DNA of 64,000 nucleotides from Nocardia jinanensis (GTDB lineage: Bacteria > Actinomycetota > Actinomycetes > Mycobacteriales > Mycobacteriaceae). A program made the position numbers and the translations under genes. The notes below the pieces were generated by a model. The model had not been told where the DNA came from, searched no databases, and saw nothing but the letters and a program-made list of their open reading frames with translations. How positions within the stretch are numbered: the first letter of the stretch is position 1; the number at the start of each line of letters is the position of its first letter. The stretch lies in NCBI RefSeq assembly GCF_014645735.1, contig NZ_BMMH01000016.1, positions 1 to 64,000 of the forward strand. The letters run 5' to 3'. Positions 51,801 to 60,773 of this stretch are shown here, piece by piece.

Positions 51801-52574
51801 GCCGAGGTGCGCGGTGCGGAGTCCGCGGCCGCATCTGCCGCGACCGATTCCGAGAAGGACACTGCGGCGGTCGCCGAACCGCGCCGCCGCCGGGCCCGGG
51901 TTCGGCGGTCGGCCGGTGCCGCCGGCCGGACCTCGGGCGCGGAACGGAACGGCCGCGGCGCGGCCGGCGAGACCGGTGCCACCGAGCCGGCGGCGTCCGA
52001 GCCTGCTACCGCCGAACCGGCCGTAGCCGAGCCGGTCGCGTCCGAACCGGCCGTAGCCGAGCCGGTCGTGGCCGAGCCGGTCGTGGCCGAACCGGCCGCA
52101 GCCGCCGGGAGCGGAACGCGTGCTCCCGAGCCGGAAGCTCCCGCAGTCGTGGCATCCGGCCCGGACGAGGTGGCGGTGCCGTCTGCCGCGCCCGACGCGG
52201 TCGCGGCCGAGAGCGGATCTGCCGCGGATCGCAACGGTCTGACCCACGCGGCGAACGGTACGGCCCACCAACCGGAGTCCGCCGCCGTTCCGGTCGCGGA
52301 ATCGGTACCGGCCGGCGAACCTGCCGCGTCGCCGGAACCCATCGGTGACGGTGTCCCGGAGGCCCGTAGCAGGCGGCGTCGTGTCGCCCGTTCGACCTCG
52401 GCTCCGGCCGCCGATAGCGCGGGTGCTGTATTCGTCCTGTCCACCGACGATCAGCCCGCCACGCCGGTGACCGATCTGGTGGCCGATCCGCCGGAGCCCG
52501 AGGTGCCGGTGCGCCGGGTGCGCCGCCGGGCCGCGGGGCGCCCGTCCGGGCCGCCGGTCGACGAACAGAACTGA
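48873..52574 (+). CDS. rne: ribonuclease E/G
   Basis: This 1,233-residue endoribonuclease starts mRNA decay and processes rRNA. Order: an IF2_N-like helical segment (about 16-65, RIRVHALAKRLGVTSKRIL), a long acidic/Arg-rich disordered part (to about 460), an S1 domain (about 490-600), the DNase I-like catalytic part with the Mg aspartates in TVVDVNTGKF and MIVVDFIDM, the Zn-link CEHCHGRG (about 870), and a 350-residue tail with Ala-Glu-Pro repeats (AEPVVAEPVVAEPAA). M. tuberculosis RNase E is about 950 residues; the extra length is in the flanking disordered regions. GTG 48873 has GAGGAG 5 nt upstream. Confidence 0.96.
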   Translation: MADQEPLDTTSQDDDHLPERIRVHALAKRLGVTSKRILAKLSELGTEARSPQSSVDRAVAESVRESLTAPPVLTSAEPSLFEPAGTTAGPDTAGAPAAVDSAAAPASAVPEPERTPAAQPGAGSGQTPGIEAEPDAVVAGTGEEVAEPQAAAAAETGAEPDTADSGTTSVAERTSSGTAGEGVSAQAVPASADIAKAEAPATETSAPTAPVTPLPAFTAAFNLFASPVPEESTSTEPVVYESAFVAAPLFLSPDAAAAEQPRRRRKPEPEPEPESGADADSDTDTDTGADDSDDQSEQGDSDDQPRRRRRGRRGRGRGRGEQQSDSDDADSEGGASADSDDQSADNGEKTAESEDSEESESDDSGDTGEDSESGASRRRRRRRRRKVAGESGESEPADDDPPNTVVHEREPRNKTRVRAAVDEVQGITGSTRLEAKRQRRRDGREAGRRRPPILTESEFLARREAVDRVMVVREKEFPGHPAATQVAVLEDNILVEHFVTSTGSASMVGNIYLGKVQNVLPSMEAAFVDIGRGRNGVLYAGEVNWEAAGLGGKERKIEQALKPGAQVLVQVSKDPVGHKGARLTTQISLAGRFLVYVPGGTSTGISRKLPDTERKRLKEILREIVPADAGVIIRTASEGVSEAELTRDVERLQTAWRKIAAAAENESGAPKTLYEEPDLLVKVVRDLFNEDFSRLVIEGDRSWNTVENYIGTVAPDLLARVSKHESAADVFETYRIDEQLAKALDRKVWLPSGGTLVIDRTEAMTVVDVNTGKFTGSGGGNLEETVTRNNLEAAEEIVRQMRLRDIGGMIVVDFIDMVLESNRDLVLRRLTEALGRDRTRHQVSEVTSLGLVQMTRKKLGTGLVEAFSTTCEHCHGRGLLVHSYPVEPSSSDEGAGRGRESGSRRRRSRDKPAAAAPAAPQQTAAPELSEEEAAAKRAHPVALAMAAHHPETEEAEQAADAPAEASKRDSGEKVSRAEVRGAESAAASAATDSEKDTAAVAEPRRRRARVRRSAGAAGRTSGAERNGRGAAGETGATEPAASEPATAEPAVAEPVASEPAVAEPVVAEPVVAEPAAAAGSGTRAPEPEAPAVVASGPDEVAVPSAAPDAVAAESGSAADRNGLTHAANGTAHQPESAAVPVAESVPAGEPAASPEPIGDGVPEARSRRRRVARSTSAPAADSAGAVFVLSTDDQPATPVTDLVADPPEPEVPVRRVRRRAAGRPSGPPVDEQN

Positions 52575-52583
52575 ACTGGGCGC

Positions 52584-52620
52584 CGAGTGCCCGGCCCGCG
52601 GACTGTGGGCCGGGCACTCG
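52584..52620 (+). terminator. 14-bp-stem terminator of rne
   Basis: CGAGTGCCCGGCCC (52584-52597) pairs perfectly with 52607-52620 across a 9-nt loop, starting 9 nt after the rne stop. Confidence 0.8.
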
Positions 52621-52721
52621 CGCGTCCGGGACGGCCGGACTGCTCGCACTGTGCCGCGCGGCGCGCGTGACACCGGTTCCGGTGCCGCGCCCGGTTCCGC
52701 CGGGTCGTCCGGGGGACCGGT

Positions 52722-52751
52722 TTGGTCGCATGTACCGGCATCCTGTAATCT
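52722..52751 (+). promoter_or_regulatory. candidate rplU-rpmA promoter
   Basis: TTGGTC (52722-52727), an 18-nt spacer and TAATCT (52746-52751) predict a transcript start near 52758 and a leader of about 170 nt before rplU. Long leaders before L21 operons can carry ribosomal-protein autoregulatory structures; I cannot define one here. The remaining 52621-52929 has no gene. Confidence 0.45.
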
Positions 52752-52929
52752 TGGCAGTCGCTGCCCGGCGACAGCATGTGCTGTTCCGTGGCCGGTTCCC
52801 GATACCGAGAGCCACCAATGGCCGAGGCGGCGGATTATCAGACCAGTCGTGCGGTGGACCCCGGTGCGAAACCGAGGTACTACCGTGTAAGCGAGTGCCG
52901 AGCACCAAAGGAAGAAGGGCAGCCGACCG

Positions 52930-53241
52930 ATGGCAACGTACGCGATCGTCAAGACCGGCGGAAAGCAGTACAAGGTCGCGGTCGGTGACCTGGTGAAGGT
53001 CGAGAAGATCGAGGGTGCGCCGGGCACCTCCGTGGCACTGTCGCCGGTGCTCGTCGTCGATGGCGCCGAGCTCACCACCACAGCCGACAAGCTGGCGAAG
53101 GTTTCGGTGTCGGCCGAGGTGGTCGAGCAGACCAAGGGCCCGAAGATCCGCATCCACAAGTTCAAGAACAAGACCGGCTACCACAAGCGCCAGGGTCACC
53201 GTCAGCCGCTGACGGTCCTGAAGGTCACCGGCATCAAGTAA
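52930..53241 (+). CDS. rplU: 50S ribosomal protein L21
   Basis: A 103-residue L21 that binds 23S rRNA domain I/II. It begins MATYAIVKTGGKQYKVAVGD and ends with the family signature KNKTGYHKRQGHRQPLTVLK. It is co-transcribed with rpmA, 43 nt downstream. Confidence 0.97.
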   Translation: MATYAIVKTGGKQYKVAVGDLVKVEKIEGAPGTSVALSPVLVVDGAELTTTADKLAKVSVSAEVVEQTKGPKIRIHKFKNKTGYHKRQGHRQPLTVLKVTGIK

Positions 53242-53284
53242 CGACCCGCAGGGCTGTACAGCCCGCGCTGAAGGAGTATCAGCA

Positions 53285-53551
53285 ATGGCACATAAGAAGG
53301 GCGCATCCAGCTCCCGGAACGGCCGCGATTCCAATGCCCAGCGGCTCGGCGTGAAGCGTTTCGGCGGGCAGTCGGTCAAGGCCGGCGAGATCCTGGTGCG
53401 GCAGCGTGGCACCCACTTCCACCCCGGCGTCAATGTCGGCCGCGGCGGTGACGACACCCTGTTCGCGCTCGAAGCGGGTGCCGTCGAATTCGGCAGCAAG
53501 CGGGGTCGTAAGACCGTCAACATCGTGGTCCCGGAGCCGGTCGAAGCCTGA
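53285..53551 (+). CDS. rpmA: 50S ribosomal protein L27
   Basis: An 88-residue L27 whose N-terminus reaches the peptidyl-transferase centre. It starts MAHKKGASSSRNGRDSNAQR with no cleavable N-terminal extension of the Firmicute type, and carries GGQSVKAGEILVRQRGTHF. A strong U-tailed terminator follows. Confidence 0.97.
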   Translation: MAHKKGASSSRNGRDSNAQRLGVKRFGGQSVKAGEILVRQRGTHFHPGVNVGRGGDDTLFALEAGAVEFGSKRGRKTVNIVVPEPVEA

Positions 53552-53575
53552 CCGGCTGACGACTCCACCACAGCG

Positions 53576-53610
53576 AGCGGGTCAGGGTGACAAACCCTCG
53601 ACCCGCTTTT
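53576..53610 (+). terminator. intrinsic terminator of rplU-rpmA
   Basis: AGCGGGTC-AGGG (53576-53587) pairs with CCCT-C-GACCCGCT (53595-53607), a 12-bp stem with a 1-nt bulge and a 7-nt loop, and runs directly into TTTT (53607-53610). It is the only terminator in the window with a clear U-run. Confidence 0.85.
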
Positions 53611-53752
53611 CGCGTTTCCGCCCACGTCGCCGCCGTCTCGTCCGGGCACCGGGCACTGCACCTTCCCGACTTCGCCGACGCAGAGTTTGTTCCGCCCCCG
53701 GACGCGGTGCCCCATCCCGCCCCCCGAACCTTCAGAGGAGGATGATCCGGCC

Positions 53753-55210
53753 ATGGCCAAGTTCATCGACCGCGTCGTTCTTCATGTCCGCGCCGGTAAG
53801 GGCGGGCACGGCTGTGCCTCGGTGCACCGGGAGAAGTTCAAACCGCTGGGCGGGCCCGACGGCGGTAACGGCGGTAACGGCGGGGATGTGATCCTCGAGG
53901 TGGACGCCAATGTGCACACCCTGCTGGACTTCCATTTCCATCCGCACGCCAAAGCCGGCAACGGCAAACCCGGCGAAGGCGGCAACCGGGACGGGAAGAA
54001 GGGCGGGGAACTGCTGCTGAAGGTCCCGGACGGGACGGTGGTCCTGGACGCCCACGGTGAGGTCTTGATGGACCTGGTGGGGGCCGGGAACCGGTTCGTC
54101 GTCGCCAAGGGCGGCCGGGGCGGTCTGGGGAACGCGGCCCTGGTCTCCCGGGCCCGTAAGGCGCCCGGGTTCGCGCTGCTCGGCGAGGAGGGTGAGGCCC
54201 ACGATGTGGTGCTCGAGCTCAAATCCGTCGCCGACGTGGGTCTGGTCGGATTCCCGTCCGCGGGGAAGTCGTCGCTGGTCTCGGTGCTGTCCGCTGCCAA
54301 ACCGAAGATCGCCGACTATCCCTTCACCACGCTCGTGCCGAACCTCGGCGTCGTGAACGCGGGGGATACGACGTTCACGGTCGCCGATGTTCCGGGGCTC
54401 ATCCCCGGGGCCAGCGACGGCCGCGGCCTGGGCCTGGACTTCCTCCGTCATCTGGAACGCTGCGCGGTGCTGGCACATGTGGTCGATCTCGCCACCCTGG
54501 ACCCAGGCCGCGACCCGATCTCCGATATCGACGCTCTCGAAGCCGAACTGGCCGCGTACAAACCGGCCCTGCACGGTGACGTGAGCCTCGGTGATCTGGC
54601 CGGCCGGCCCCGGGTGGTGATCCTCAACAAGGTCGATGTGCCCGACGCCGAAGACCTCGCCGATCTGGTCACGTCCGAGCTGCAGGAGCGCGGCTGGCCC
54701 GTGTTCCGGATCTCGGCCGTCGCGCATACCGGTCTGCGGCAGCTGACCTTCGCGCTCGCCGAACTGGTGCAGACCTACCGTGACGCGCACCCGGCCGCCG
54801 AACCGAAGCGACCGGTGATCCGCCCGGTGCCGGTGGACAATTCCGGTTTCACCGTGCGCGCCGATCCGGACGAGCCGGGTGGTTTCATCGTGCGCGGTAC
54901 CCGGCCCGAACGCTGGGTGCACCAGACCCAGTTCGACAACGACGAAGCCGTCGGCTACCTCGCCGACCGTTTGGCCCGCCTCGGTGTCGAGGACGAACTG
55001 GTGCGGCTCGGGGCGCAACCGGGTGCGCCGGTGACCATCGGCGAGGTGACCTTCGACTGGGAACCGCAGATCACCGCGGGCGCCGATATCGTGCCCACCG
55101 GTCGCGGGACCGATATCCGGCTCGAACAGACCGATCGGGTGAGCGCGGCCGAACGTAAGCACGCGTCGCGGGTGCGGCGCGGTCTGCTGGACGAGGAAAG
55201 CGGGGAGTAG
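53753..55210 (+). CDS. obg: GTPase Obg/CgtA
   Basis: A 485-residue GTPase for late 50S assembly and stress signalling. It has the glycine-rich Obg fold (about 1-158; FIDRVVLHVRAGKGGHGCAS), a G domain with P-loop GFPSAGKSSLVS, DVPGLIPGA (G3) and NKVD (G4), and a C-terminal OCT domain (about 355-430) with an extended tail. ATG 53753 begins the conserved MAKFIDRV; AGGAGG lies 11 nt upstream, a long spacing. It follows the L21-L27 operon, as usual, and precedes proB by 39 nt. Confidence 0.97.
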   Translation: MAKFIDRVVLHVRAGKGGHGCASVHREKFKPLGGPDGGNGGNGGDVILEVDANVHTLLDFHFHPHAKAGNGKPGEGGNRDGKKGGELLLKVPDGTVVLDAHGEVLMDLVGAGNRFVVAKGGRGGLGNAALVSRARKAPGFALLGEEGEAHDVVLELKSVADVGLVGFPSAGKSSLVSVLSAAKPKIADYPFTTLVPNLGVVNAGDTTFTVADVPGLIPGASDGRGLGLDFLRHLERCAVLAHVVDLATLDPGRDPISDIDALEAELAAYKPALHGDVSLGDLAGRPRVVILNKVDVPDAEDLADLVTSELQERGWPVFRISAVAHTGLRQLTFALAELVQTYRDAHPAAEPKRPVIRPVPVDNSGFTVRADPDEPGGFIVRGTRPERWVHQTQFDNDEAVGYLADRLARLGVEDELVRLGAQPGAPVTIGEVTFDWEPQITAGADIVPTGRGTDIRLEQTDRVSAAERKHASRVRRGLLDEESGE

Positions 55211-55249
55211 GCAGGTGAACCAGGGGAACCGCGGAGCAGGGGCACGGCC

Positions 55250-56371
55250 GTGAACCTGGTTCCGTCAGAACTCAGTGATGCCCGGCGTGTGATCGCCGGG
55301 GCGCGGCGCGTGGTGGTGAAGATCGGTTCCTCGGCGCTCACCAGTTTGTCCGGCGGACTCGATATCGATCGGCTCGATCGGCTCGCCGACGCCATCGAGG
55401 CCCGGATGCGATCCGGATCCGATGTGGTTGTCGTATCGTCCGGTGCGATCGGTGCGGGCCTGGCGCCTCTCGGGTTGACCAGGCGCCCGCGCGATCTCGC
55501 GACCAAACAGGCCGCGGCCAGTGTCGGGCAACTCGCGCTCGTACATGCCTGGGGTACCTCGTTCACCCGCTACAACCGCACGGTGGGCCAGATCCTGCTC
55601 AGCGCAGACGATTTCGCCCGCCGGGAACATCATCGCAACGCCCAGCGCACCCTCGACCGGCTGCGGTCGCTCGGTGCGGTGGCGGTGGTGAACGAGAACG
55701 ACACCGTCGCGACGGAGGAGATCCGCTTCGGTGACAACGACCGGCTCGCCGCGCTGGTGGCGCATCTGGTGGGTGCCGACGCGTTGTTCCTGCTCTCCGA
55801 TGTGGCCGGACTCTACGACGGTGACCCGCGCAAGGGGAATGCGAATTTCATCGGTGAGGTGCGCACCAGCGCCGATCTCGACGGTGTGATCGCCGGTAGC
55901 GGTGGGGTGCTCGGTACCGGCGGGATGGCGTCCAAATTGTCGGCGGCCCGGTTGGCGGCCGACGCCGGGGTCCCGGTACTGCTGGCCGCGGCCGCCGAGG
56001 CGGCCGAAGCGCTCGGAACCGGTACGGTCGGAACCGCTTTCGCGGCCCGCCCGGTGCGGTTGTCCGCACGCCGTTTCTGGGTGCGGCACGCCGCCGACAG
56101 CCGGGGCGCGATCCTCATCGATTCGGGTGCCGTCGAGGCCGTGGCCGGCGCCCGGCGGTCCTTGCTCGCGGCGGGAATCGTCGGGGTCCGGGGTCGTTTC
56201 CACGGCGGTGATGTGGTGGACCTGGTGGGTCCGGATCGTACGATCGTGGCCCGTGGGGTGGTGGAATACGACGCCGCCGAACTCGCCACCGTGCTCGGCC
56301 GGTCCACCCGGGAACTGCCGGACGGTATGCAGCGCCCGGTGATACACGCCGACGACCTGGTGCGGGTCTGA
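55250..56371 (+). CDS. proB: glutamate 5-kinase
   Basis: A 373-residue enzyme for the first step of proline synthesis (glutamate to gamma-glutamyl phosphate). The amino-acid-kinase domain has VVKIGSSALT, VVVSSGAIGAGL and NENDTVATEEIRFGDNDRL; a C-terminal PUA domain (about 285-365) includes GILVIDSGAV-like ILIDSGAVEAV. The GTG start is the likely one. It is probably co-transcribed with obg. proA is not in the window; the 271 nt after it show no gene. Confidence 0.96.
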   Translation: MNLVPSELSDARRVIAGARRVVVKIGSSALTSLSGGLDIDRLDRLADAIEARMRSGSDVVVVSSGAIGAGLAPLGLTRRPRDLATKQAAASVGQLALVHAWGTSFTRYNRTVGQILLSADDFARREHHRNAQRTLDRLRSLGAVAVVNENDTVATEEIRFGDNDRLAALVAHLVGADALFLLSDVAGLYDGDPRKGNANFIGEVRTSADLDGVIAGSGGVLGTGGMASKLSAARLAADAGVPVLLAAAAEAAEALGTGTVGTAFAARPVRLSARRFWVRHAADSRGAILIDSGAVEAVAGARRSLLAAGIVGVRGRFHGGDVVDLVGPDRTIVARGVVEYDAAELATVLGRSTRELPDGMQRPVIHADDLVRV

Positions 56372-56642
56372 GGAGACGCGGGTCCCGGGGCACGATGCGT
56401 ACCGCCGGTTGTGACGGTCGGCGCGACGTTCCGACGCCTCCCGTTCCGGGACGCGGTCGCGCGGTGCGCGAGCAAGCCGAGTTCGGGAAAATCGCACGGA
56501 GCCGGCAGTTTTACCATGTGGGCATCGATCGTGGCGTAACCGGCGGTATCGCAACCGGTCACGTCCTCCCTTTTTCGCCGAACCTGTACCGACGAGGACG
56601 GTCCGGCGGTGGAGTCGGCGCCTTCCGGCGCGTCGTACGGGT

Positions 56643-57302
56643 TCAGGCGATACGGCCCAGATGATCGGCGGTACGGGTGGTTTCCGGCAGGCGGTAGCGC
56701 GGGGCGAGCCGTAACACCAGCGCGCACGCGGAATCCAGAGTGAAGCGGTGTCCGACCGAGACGAACAGTGGTTTGACCCCCGGCTGGGTACGCAGGGCCC
56801 GGCCGACGATCTCGTCATCGAAGGTGACCGGGCTCGAATCGCCCCGGTCCGGTCCCGGCTCGCGATAGTCGCCGGAGGCTTTCTTGGCGACACCGATACT
56901 CGGCAGGTCGGTGAGCACGCCCAAGTGGGCGGCCAGTCCGAAACGCCGGGGATGGGCCAGACCGTGGCCGTCGCAGATCAGGACGTCTGGTTCGACCCGC
57001 AGGGTCTCCAGCGCGCGAGTCAGCGGGGGGATCTCGCGGAAGGCGAAAAGCCCTGAGATATAGGGGAACTCGGCCCGTTCACGAACCACCGCCTCGTCCA
57101 CCACGGTGAGCGAGTCCACATCCAGCACGGTGACCACCCCGATCGCGATATCGGGATCGCGATAGGCGACATCCAGCCCGGCCGCGAATCGGATCGGGCC
57201 GTGCTCGTCATCCACCCGCACCAGGTCGCGTAGCCGCTGCTGGACCGCGACGGCCTCGTCCTCGCTCACCGCCCACTCGTGCATCTGCCGGACCCGCACC
57301 AT
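56643..57302 (-). CDS. nfi: endonuclease V (deoxyinosine-specific)
   Basis: A 219-residue repair nuclease that nicks one base 3' of deoxyinosine. It has the metal-binding Asp in AAGLDVAYRD, the wedge motif FPYISGLFAFREIPPL (PYIP in E. coli, here PYIS), DVLICDGHGLAHPRRFGLA with the second Asp, and the base-pocket lysines in SIGVAKKA. Length is normal. It is convergent with proB and co-directional with the hydrolase upstream. Confidence 0.94.
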   Translation of the reverse strand: MVRVRQMHEWAVSEDEAVAVQQRLRDLVRVDDEHGPIRFAAGLDVAYRDPDIAIGVVTVLDVDSLTVVDEAVVRERAEFPYISGLFAFREIPPLTRALETLRVEPDVLICDGHGLAHPRRFGLAAHLGVLTDLPSIGVAKKASGDYREPGPDRGDSSPVTFDDEIVGRALRTQPGVKPLFVSVGHRFTLDSACALVLRLAPRYRLPETTRTADHLGRIA

Positions 57303-57328
57303 GCCGGAAGCCTATCGGGCGCGGGGCG

Positions 57329-58243
57329 CTACAGCTGTGCGAGGAACCGGTCGAGGCGGGTCGCGATCCGCTCCGGCGCCTCGCCGTTGATCGCGTGCGA
57401 ATGCCCGGCCCATACCTCCACCTCGGCGCCCGGAACCTGCCGCGCGCGTTCCGCGGCGCGCCGCGAGTCGTGGACGATACTGTCGCCCGCCAGGATCACC
57501 AGGATCGGTACCGAGACGGAACGCAGTTGTTCGGTCGTCGGCTGTCGCGGCTGGGCGGGGCGCTGCACGAAATCCCGCATACCCGAGGCGATGAGGCGGG
57601 CCTCCGGAACCGAGTCGTCGGCTTTCGCTGCACCGGAAATCCAGCTCAGCAGCCACTCCCGCACGGTCCGCGGTATTCCCGGCAGGATACTGCCCAGCGA
57701 GACCAGGATCATCTTCCAGGTGACCGGGGCGAAGGTGACGGCCGGATCGAGCAGGACGGCCGAGGCCACCCGCTGCGGCCGGTGCACGACGGTCTGAGCG
57801 GCCAGCCAGCCGCCGATACTCACCCCGAGCAGATGGACCCGCTCGGTTCCCAGCTGTTCGAGGGCCTGATCCAGCCAGGCCGCCTGGTCCTGCGGGCCGG
57901 TGATCGGGGCGGTCTGCGCGGTGGCCCCCGGCTCGCCGAGACTGTCCAGCGACCATACGGTGCGCTGGGCCGTCAGGCCCCCGATATTGGCTCGCCACAT
58001 AGGAGTCGATGCCTGCCGCCCAGACAGCAGCACGATCGGTTCGGCGGCGGGGGGACCGAAGCGATAGGCGGTGACCCGGCCGAACGCGGTGGTCAGTATC
58101 CGGGTCTCGTCGGGCACCGGTAGAGTCCCCATCCCGTCGCGATAGGCCGCCACGAAACGCGCCCGGCCCGCCGTGTCGGTGAAATGGCTGATGCCGTCGG
58201 GTTGTGGTGCGATCGGGGCGGTTTCGGGCAGTTCGCTGGTCAC
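57329..58243 (-). CDS. alpha/beta hydrolase
   Basis: A 304-residue alpha/beta-hydrolase-fold protein. The nucleophile elbow is LLGVSIGGWLAA (Ser), the oxyanion side is PIVLLSGRQASTPMW, and the catalytic His is in WAGHSHAINGEAP; the acid is probably the Asp of ILAGDSIVHD. It could be an esterase, lactonase or other hydrolase; the substrate is unknown. Its stop lies 26 bp from the endonuclease V start, so the two may be co-transcribed. Confidence 0.87.
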   Translation of the reverse strand: MTSELPETAPIAPQPDGISHFTDTAGRARFVAAYRDGMGTLPVPDETRILTTAFGRVTAYRFGPPAAEPIVLLSGRQASTPMWRANIGGLTAQRTVWSLDSLGEPGATAQTAPITGPQDQAAWLDQALEQLGTERVHLLGVSIGGWLAAQTVVHRPQRVASAVLLDPAVTFAPVTWKMILVSLGSILPGIPRTVREWLLSWISGAAKADDSVPEARLIASGMRDFVQRPAQPRQPTTEQLRSVSVPILVILAGDSIVHDSRRAAERARQVPGAEVEVWAGHSHAINGEAPERIATRLDRFLAQL

Positions 58244-58294
58244 GCCCCGACACTATCGGCGATCCGTACGGTTACCCGGGGACGATCGAGGCCC

Positions 58295-59182
58295 TCAGGT
58301 GCCGAATTCGGGGACGACCGCGTAGGTGCGCAACCGTTCGGCGGCCCGCTCGTCGGTGAGTTCGACGCGCAGGTCGGGGTTCTCGTGATAGAAGCGGATC
58401 AGCCAGTAGGTGGCCGCGGAGCCGATCGAGAGTTTCTCCGCGTGGATCCGTTTCGCGACGCTGCGACCCGGCTTCCGGCCGGGACGCGAGATCCGGATCG
58501 TGCCCTTGGAATTATTACGCGACACCACCGCGATCTGCTCGATCGAGGTCCAGCTCACCATATTCGCGACCGAGGTCTTGGTGGGCAGCACGATATGCAT
58601 CGGTGTCAATACCAGCCGGCGGATCTCTGGTCGACGCGCGTATACACAGAGGTAGACAAGAACCGCGACGGCGACGGCGACGGCCAGCCAGGGTGGGATC
58701 GGCGGATGCGGGTTCACAGTGAGTGTGCCGGTCCAGGTGCCGATACCGAAGATCGCGCACAGTGTCGCCAGACTGATGAAACAGACCACGAGCGCGACCT
58801 CGTATCCGAGCGAGCGGCGGACCACCAGAGCGTCCTGGTCGTTCGCGAATCGTGCGCCTTCGATCCGGATCCGCGAACGGCCGCGCGAGGTCGCCGAGAG
58901 CATCGGCAGGTACGAGACGACCCAGGCGGCGGCCGCGATATGGAGGGCCGGCTGCAACGGCTCCCCGGAGTCCAGCGCGAGCGCCGCCTGCGCCAGCAGG
59001 AAGGTGGCGAGGACGGCCACCAGGAACACCGCCGGATAGGTCCAGCCGTTCAGATTGCCCCGCAGTTCGCGCGGTGGCGGAAAATAGTTCCGGACCTGTG
59101 TTGTTCGCGGATCGGCCACCGCGTCCGGCCCCGCGACCATCGTCGGCATATCGGGGGATACGGTGTGCGGCTGGCGTGTCAT
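58295..59182 (-). CDS. membrane protein of unknown function (four predicted helices)
   Basis: A 295-residue protein with a disordered N-terminus, two hydrophobic helices at about 48-100, two more at about 125-180, and a soluble C-terminal domain of about 110 residues that looks PH-like (ISRPGRKPGRSVAKRIHAEK). I do not recognise the family. ATG 59182 is chosen; the longer reading to 59359 has no support. It is separated by 51 bp from the hydrolase gene downstream, and an operon is possible. The 213-bp gap upstream shows nothing. Confidence 0.75.
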   Translation of the reverse strand: MTRQPHTVSPDMPTMVAGPDAVADPRTTQVRNYFPPPRELRGNLNGWTYPAVFLVAVLATFLLAQAALALDSGEPLQPALHIAAAAWVVSYLPMLSATSRGRSRIRIEGARFANDQDALVVRRSLGYEVALVVCFISLATLCAIFGIGTWTGTLTVNPHPPIPPWLAVAVAVAVLVYLCVYARRPEIRRLVLTPMHIVLPTKTSVANMVSWTSIEQIAVVSRNNSKGTIRISRPGRKPGRSVAKRIHAEKLSIGSAATYWLIRFYHENPDLRVELTDERAAERLRTYAVVPEFGT

Positions 59183-59395
59183 CGGTACTACCTGTACTTC
59201 AGGATTCGATCGGGCGCCTGCGATGATATCGGCAATCGGAGGGCAACTCCGACTCGCACACGGGCGGTGGCGTTTGTGCGCCACCGCCCGGATCGATTCG
59301 GCGGCACGCGGGCACGGCTGAATCGTGTGCACGCGCGCGGCCGGGCGATCGCGGCGCAACTCACCGTGACCGCCGCCGGGTGGTGTTTCAGCGAT

Positions 59396-59833
59396 TCAGG
59401 ATTCGGCTGTCACCGTGGCGAGCGCCTTCCGCGGCCGGAATCGGTCGATCAATGCCACGACGACCAGGTAGATCACGCCCCAGACGGCGAACGTCGTGAG
59501 CTGGGAGCCCACGATATCGGCGTCGGAGTACAGGATCGAGCGGGCCGACTCGACCGCCGCGGGTACCGGGAGGACTTCGTGCAGCATCCGGAACAGCTGG
59601 GGTTCCAGGTAGCTCGACATCGCACCGTTGGACGCCGGTACGCCGAGGAACATCAGCACCGCGATCACCGGCAGCACCGCGAGCAGGCCGAGAACTCGGA
59701 CGAAGATCCTGGTGAACAGCGCCGTACTGAATATCGCGACCGCCCCGATTCCGGTGAGCGCGAGGAAATGGCCTTCGATCGCGCCGAGGATCGGTCCGGC
59801 CACAGTCCACACCAGCCCTGCCCTGAGCGCCCG
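59396..59833 (-). pseudogene. truncated DUF3533 (YhgE/Pip-type) membrane protein, C-terminal remnant
   Basis: The frame codes for three hydrophobic segments and the DUF3533-type C-terminus (LGVPASNGAMSSYLEP, then LPVPAAVESARSILYSDADI and AVWGVIYLVVVALIDRF). Full-length relatives are about 400 residues with an N-terminal helix and a large external domain; only about 138 residues remain. The only start is GTG 59812. Upstream the same frame reads RALRAGL back to the stop codon of the ABC ATPase, TGA at 59834-59836. This looks like a gene cut by the rearrangement that placed the transporter here. It may still be expressed as a fragment. Confidence 0.65.
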
Positions 59834-60613
<780 letters not shown>

Positions 60614-60616
60614 CGA

Positions 60617-60684
60617 GTGCTCCGCTGTGGCGCCGGGTGTTCCGCAGGGGCGACAGGTGCTCCGCTGTGGCGCCGGGTGTTCCG
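60617..60684. repeat. 40-bp-period direct repeat before the ATPase gene
   Basis: A 28-bp sequence beginning GTGCTCCGCTGTGGCGCC occurs at 60617-60644 and again at 60657-60684. On the minus strand each copy carries a GGAGCAC ribosome-site-like segment; the proximal one serves the TTG start. Confidence 0.85.
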
Positions 60685-60773
60685 GGGGTCGGCGCGTGCG
60701 CCGCAGTGTGTCGTCGGCCGCGCAGTGCCGTCCGCGTACTCCGCGGTGTTGTCGTGGCGTGTGCCCTGGACGA

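Noticed and set aside
49626..53171. 1,181-codon open frame on the minus strand
   Set aside because: It is antisense to rne and rplU, whose families are certain. Its composition is the mirror of the Glu/Ala/Arg-rich rne coding sequence, and no domain is recognisable.
60617..60684. Short-spacer CRISPR or iteron array
   Set aside because: Only two copies of a 28-bp repeat, directly upstream of a transporter gene.
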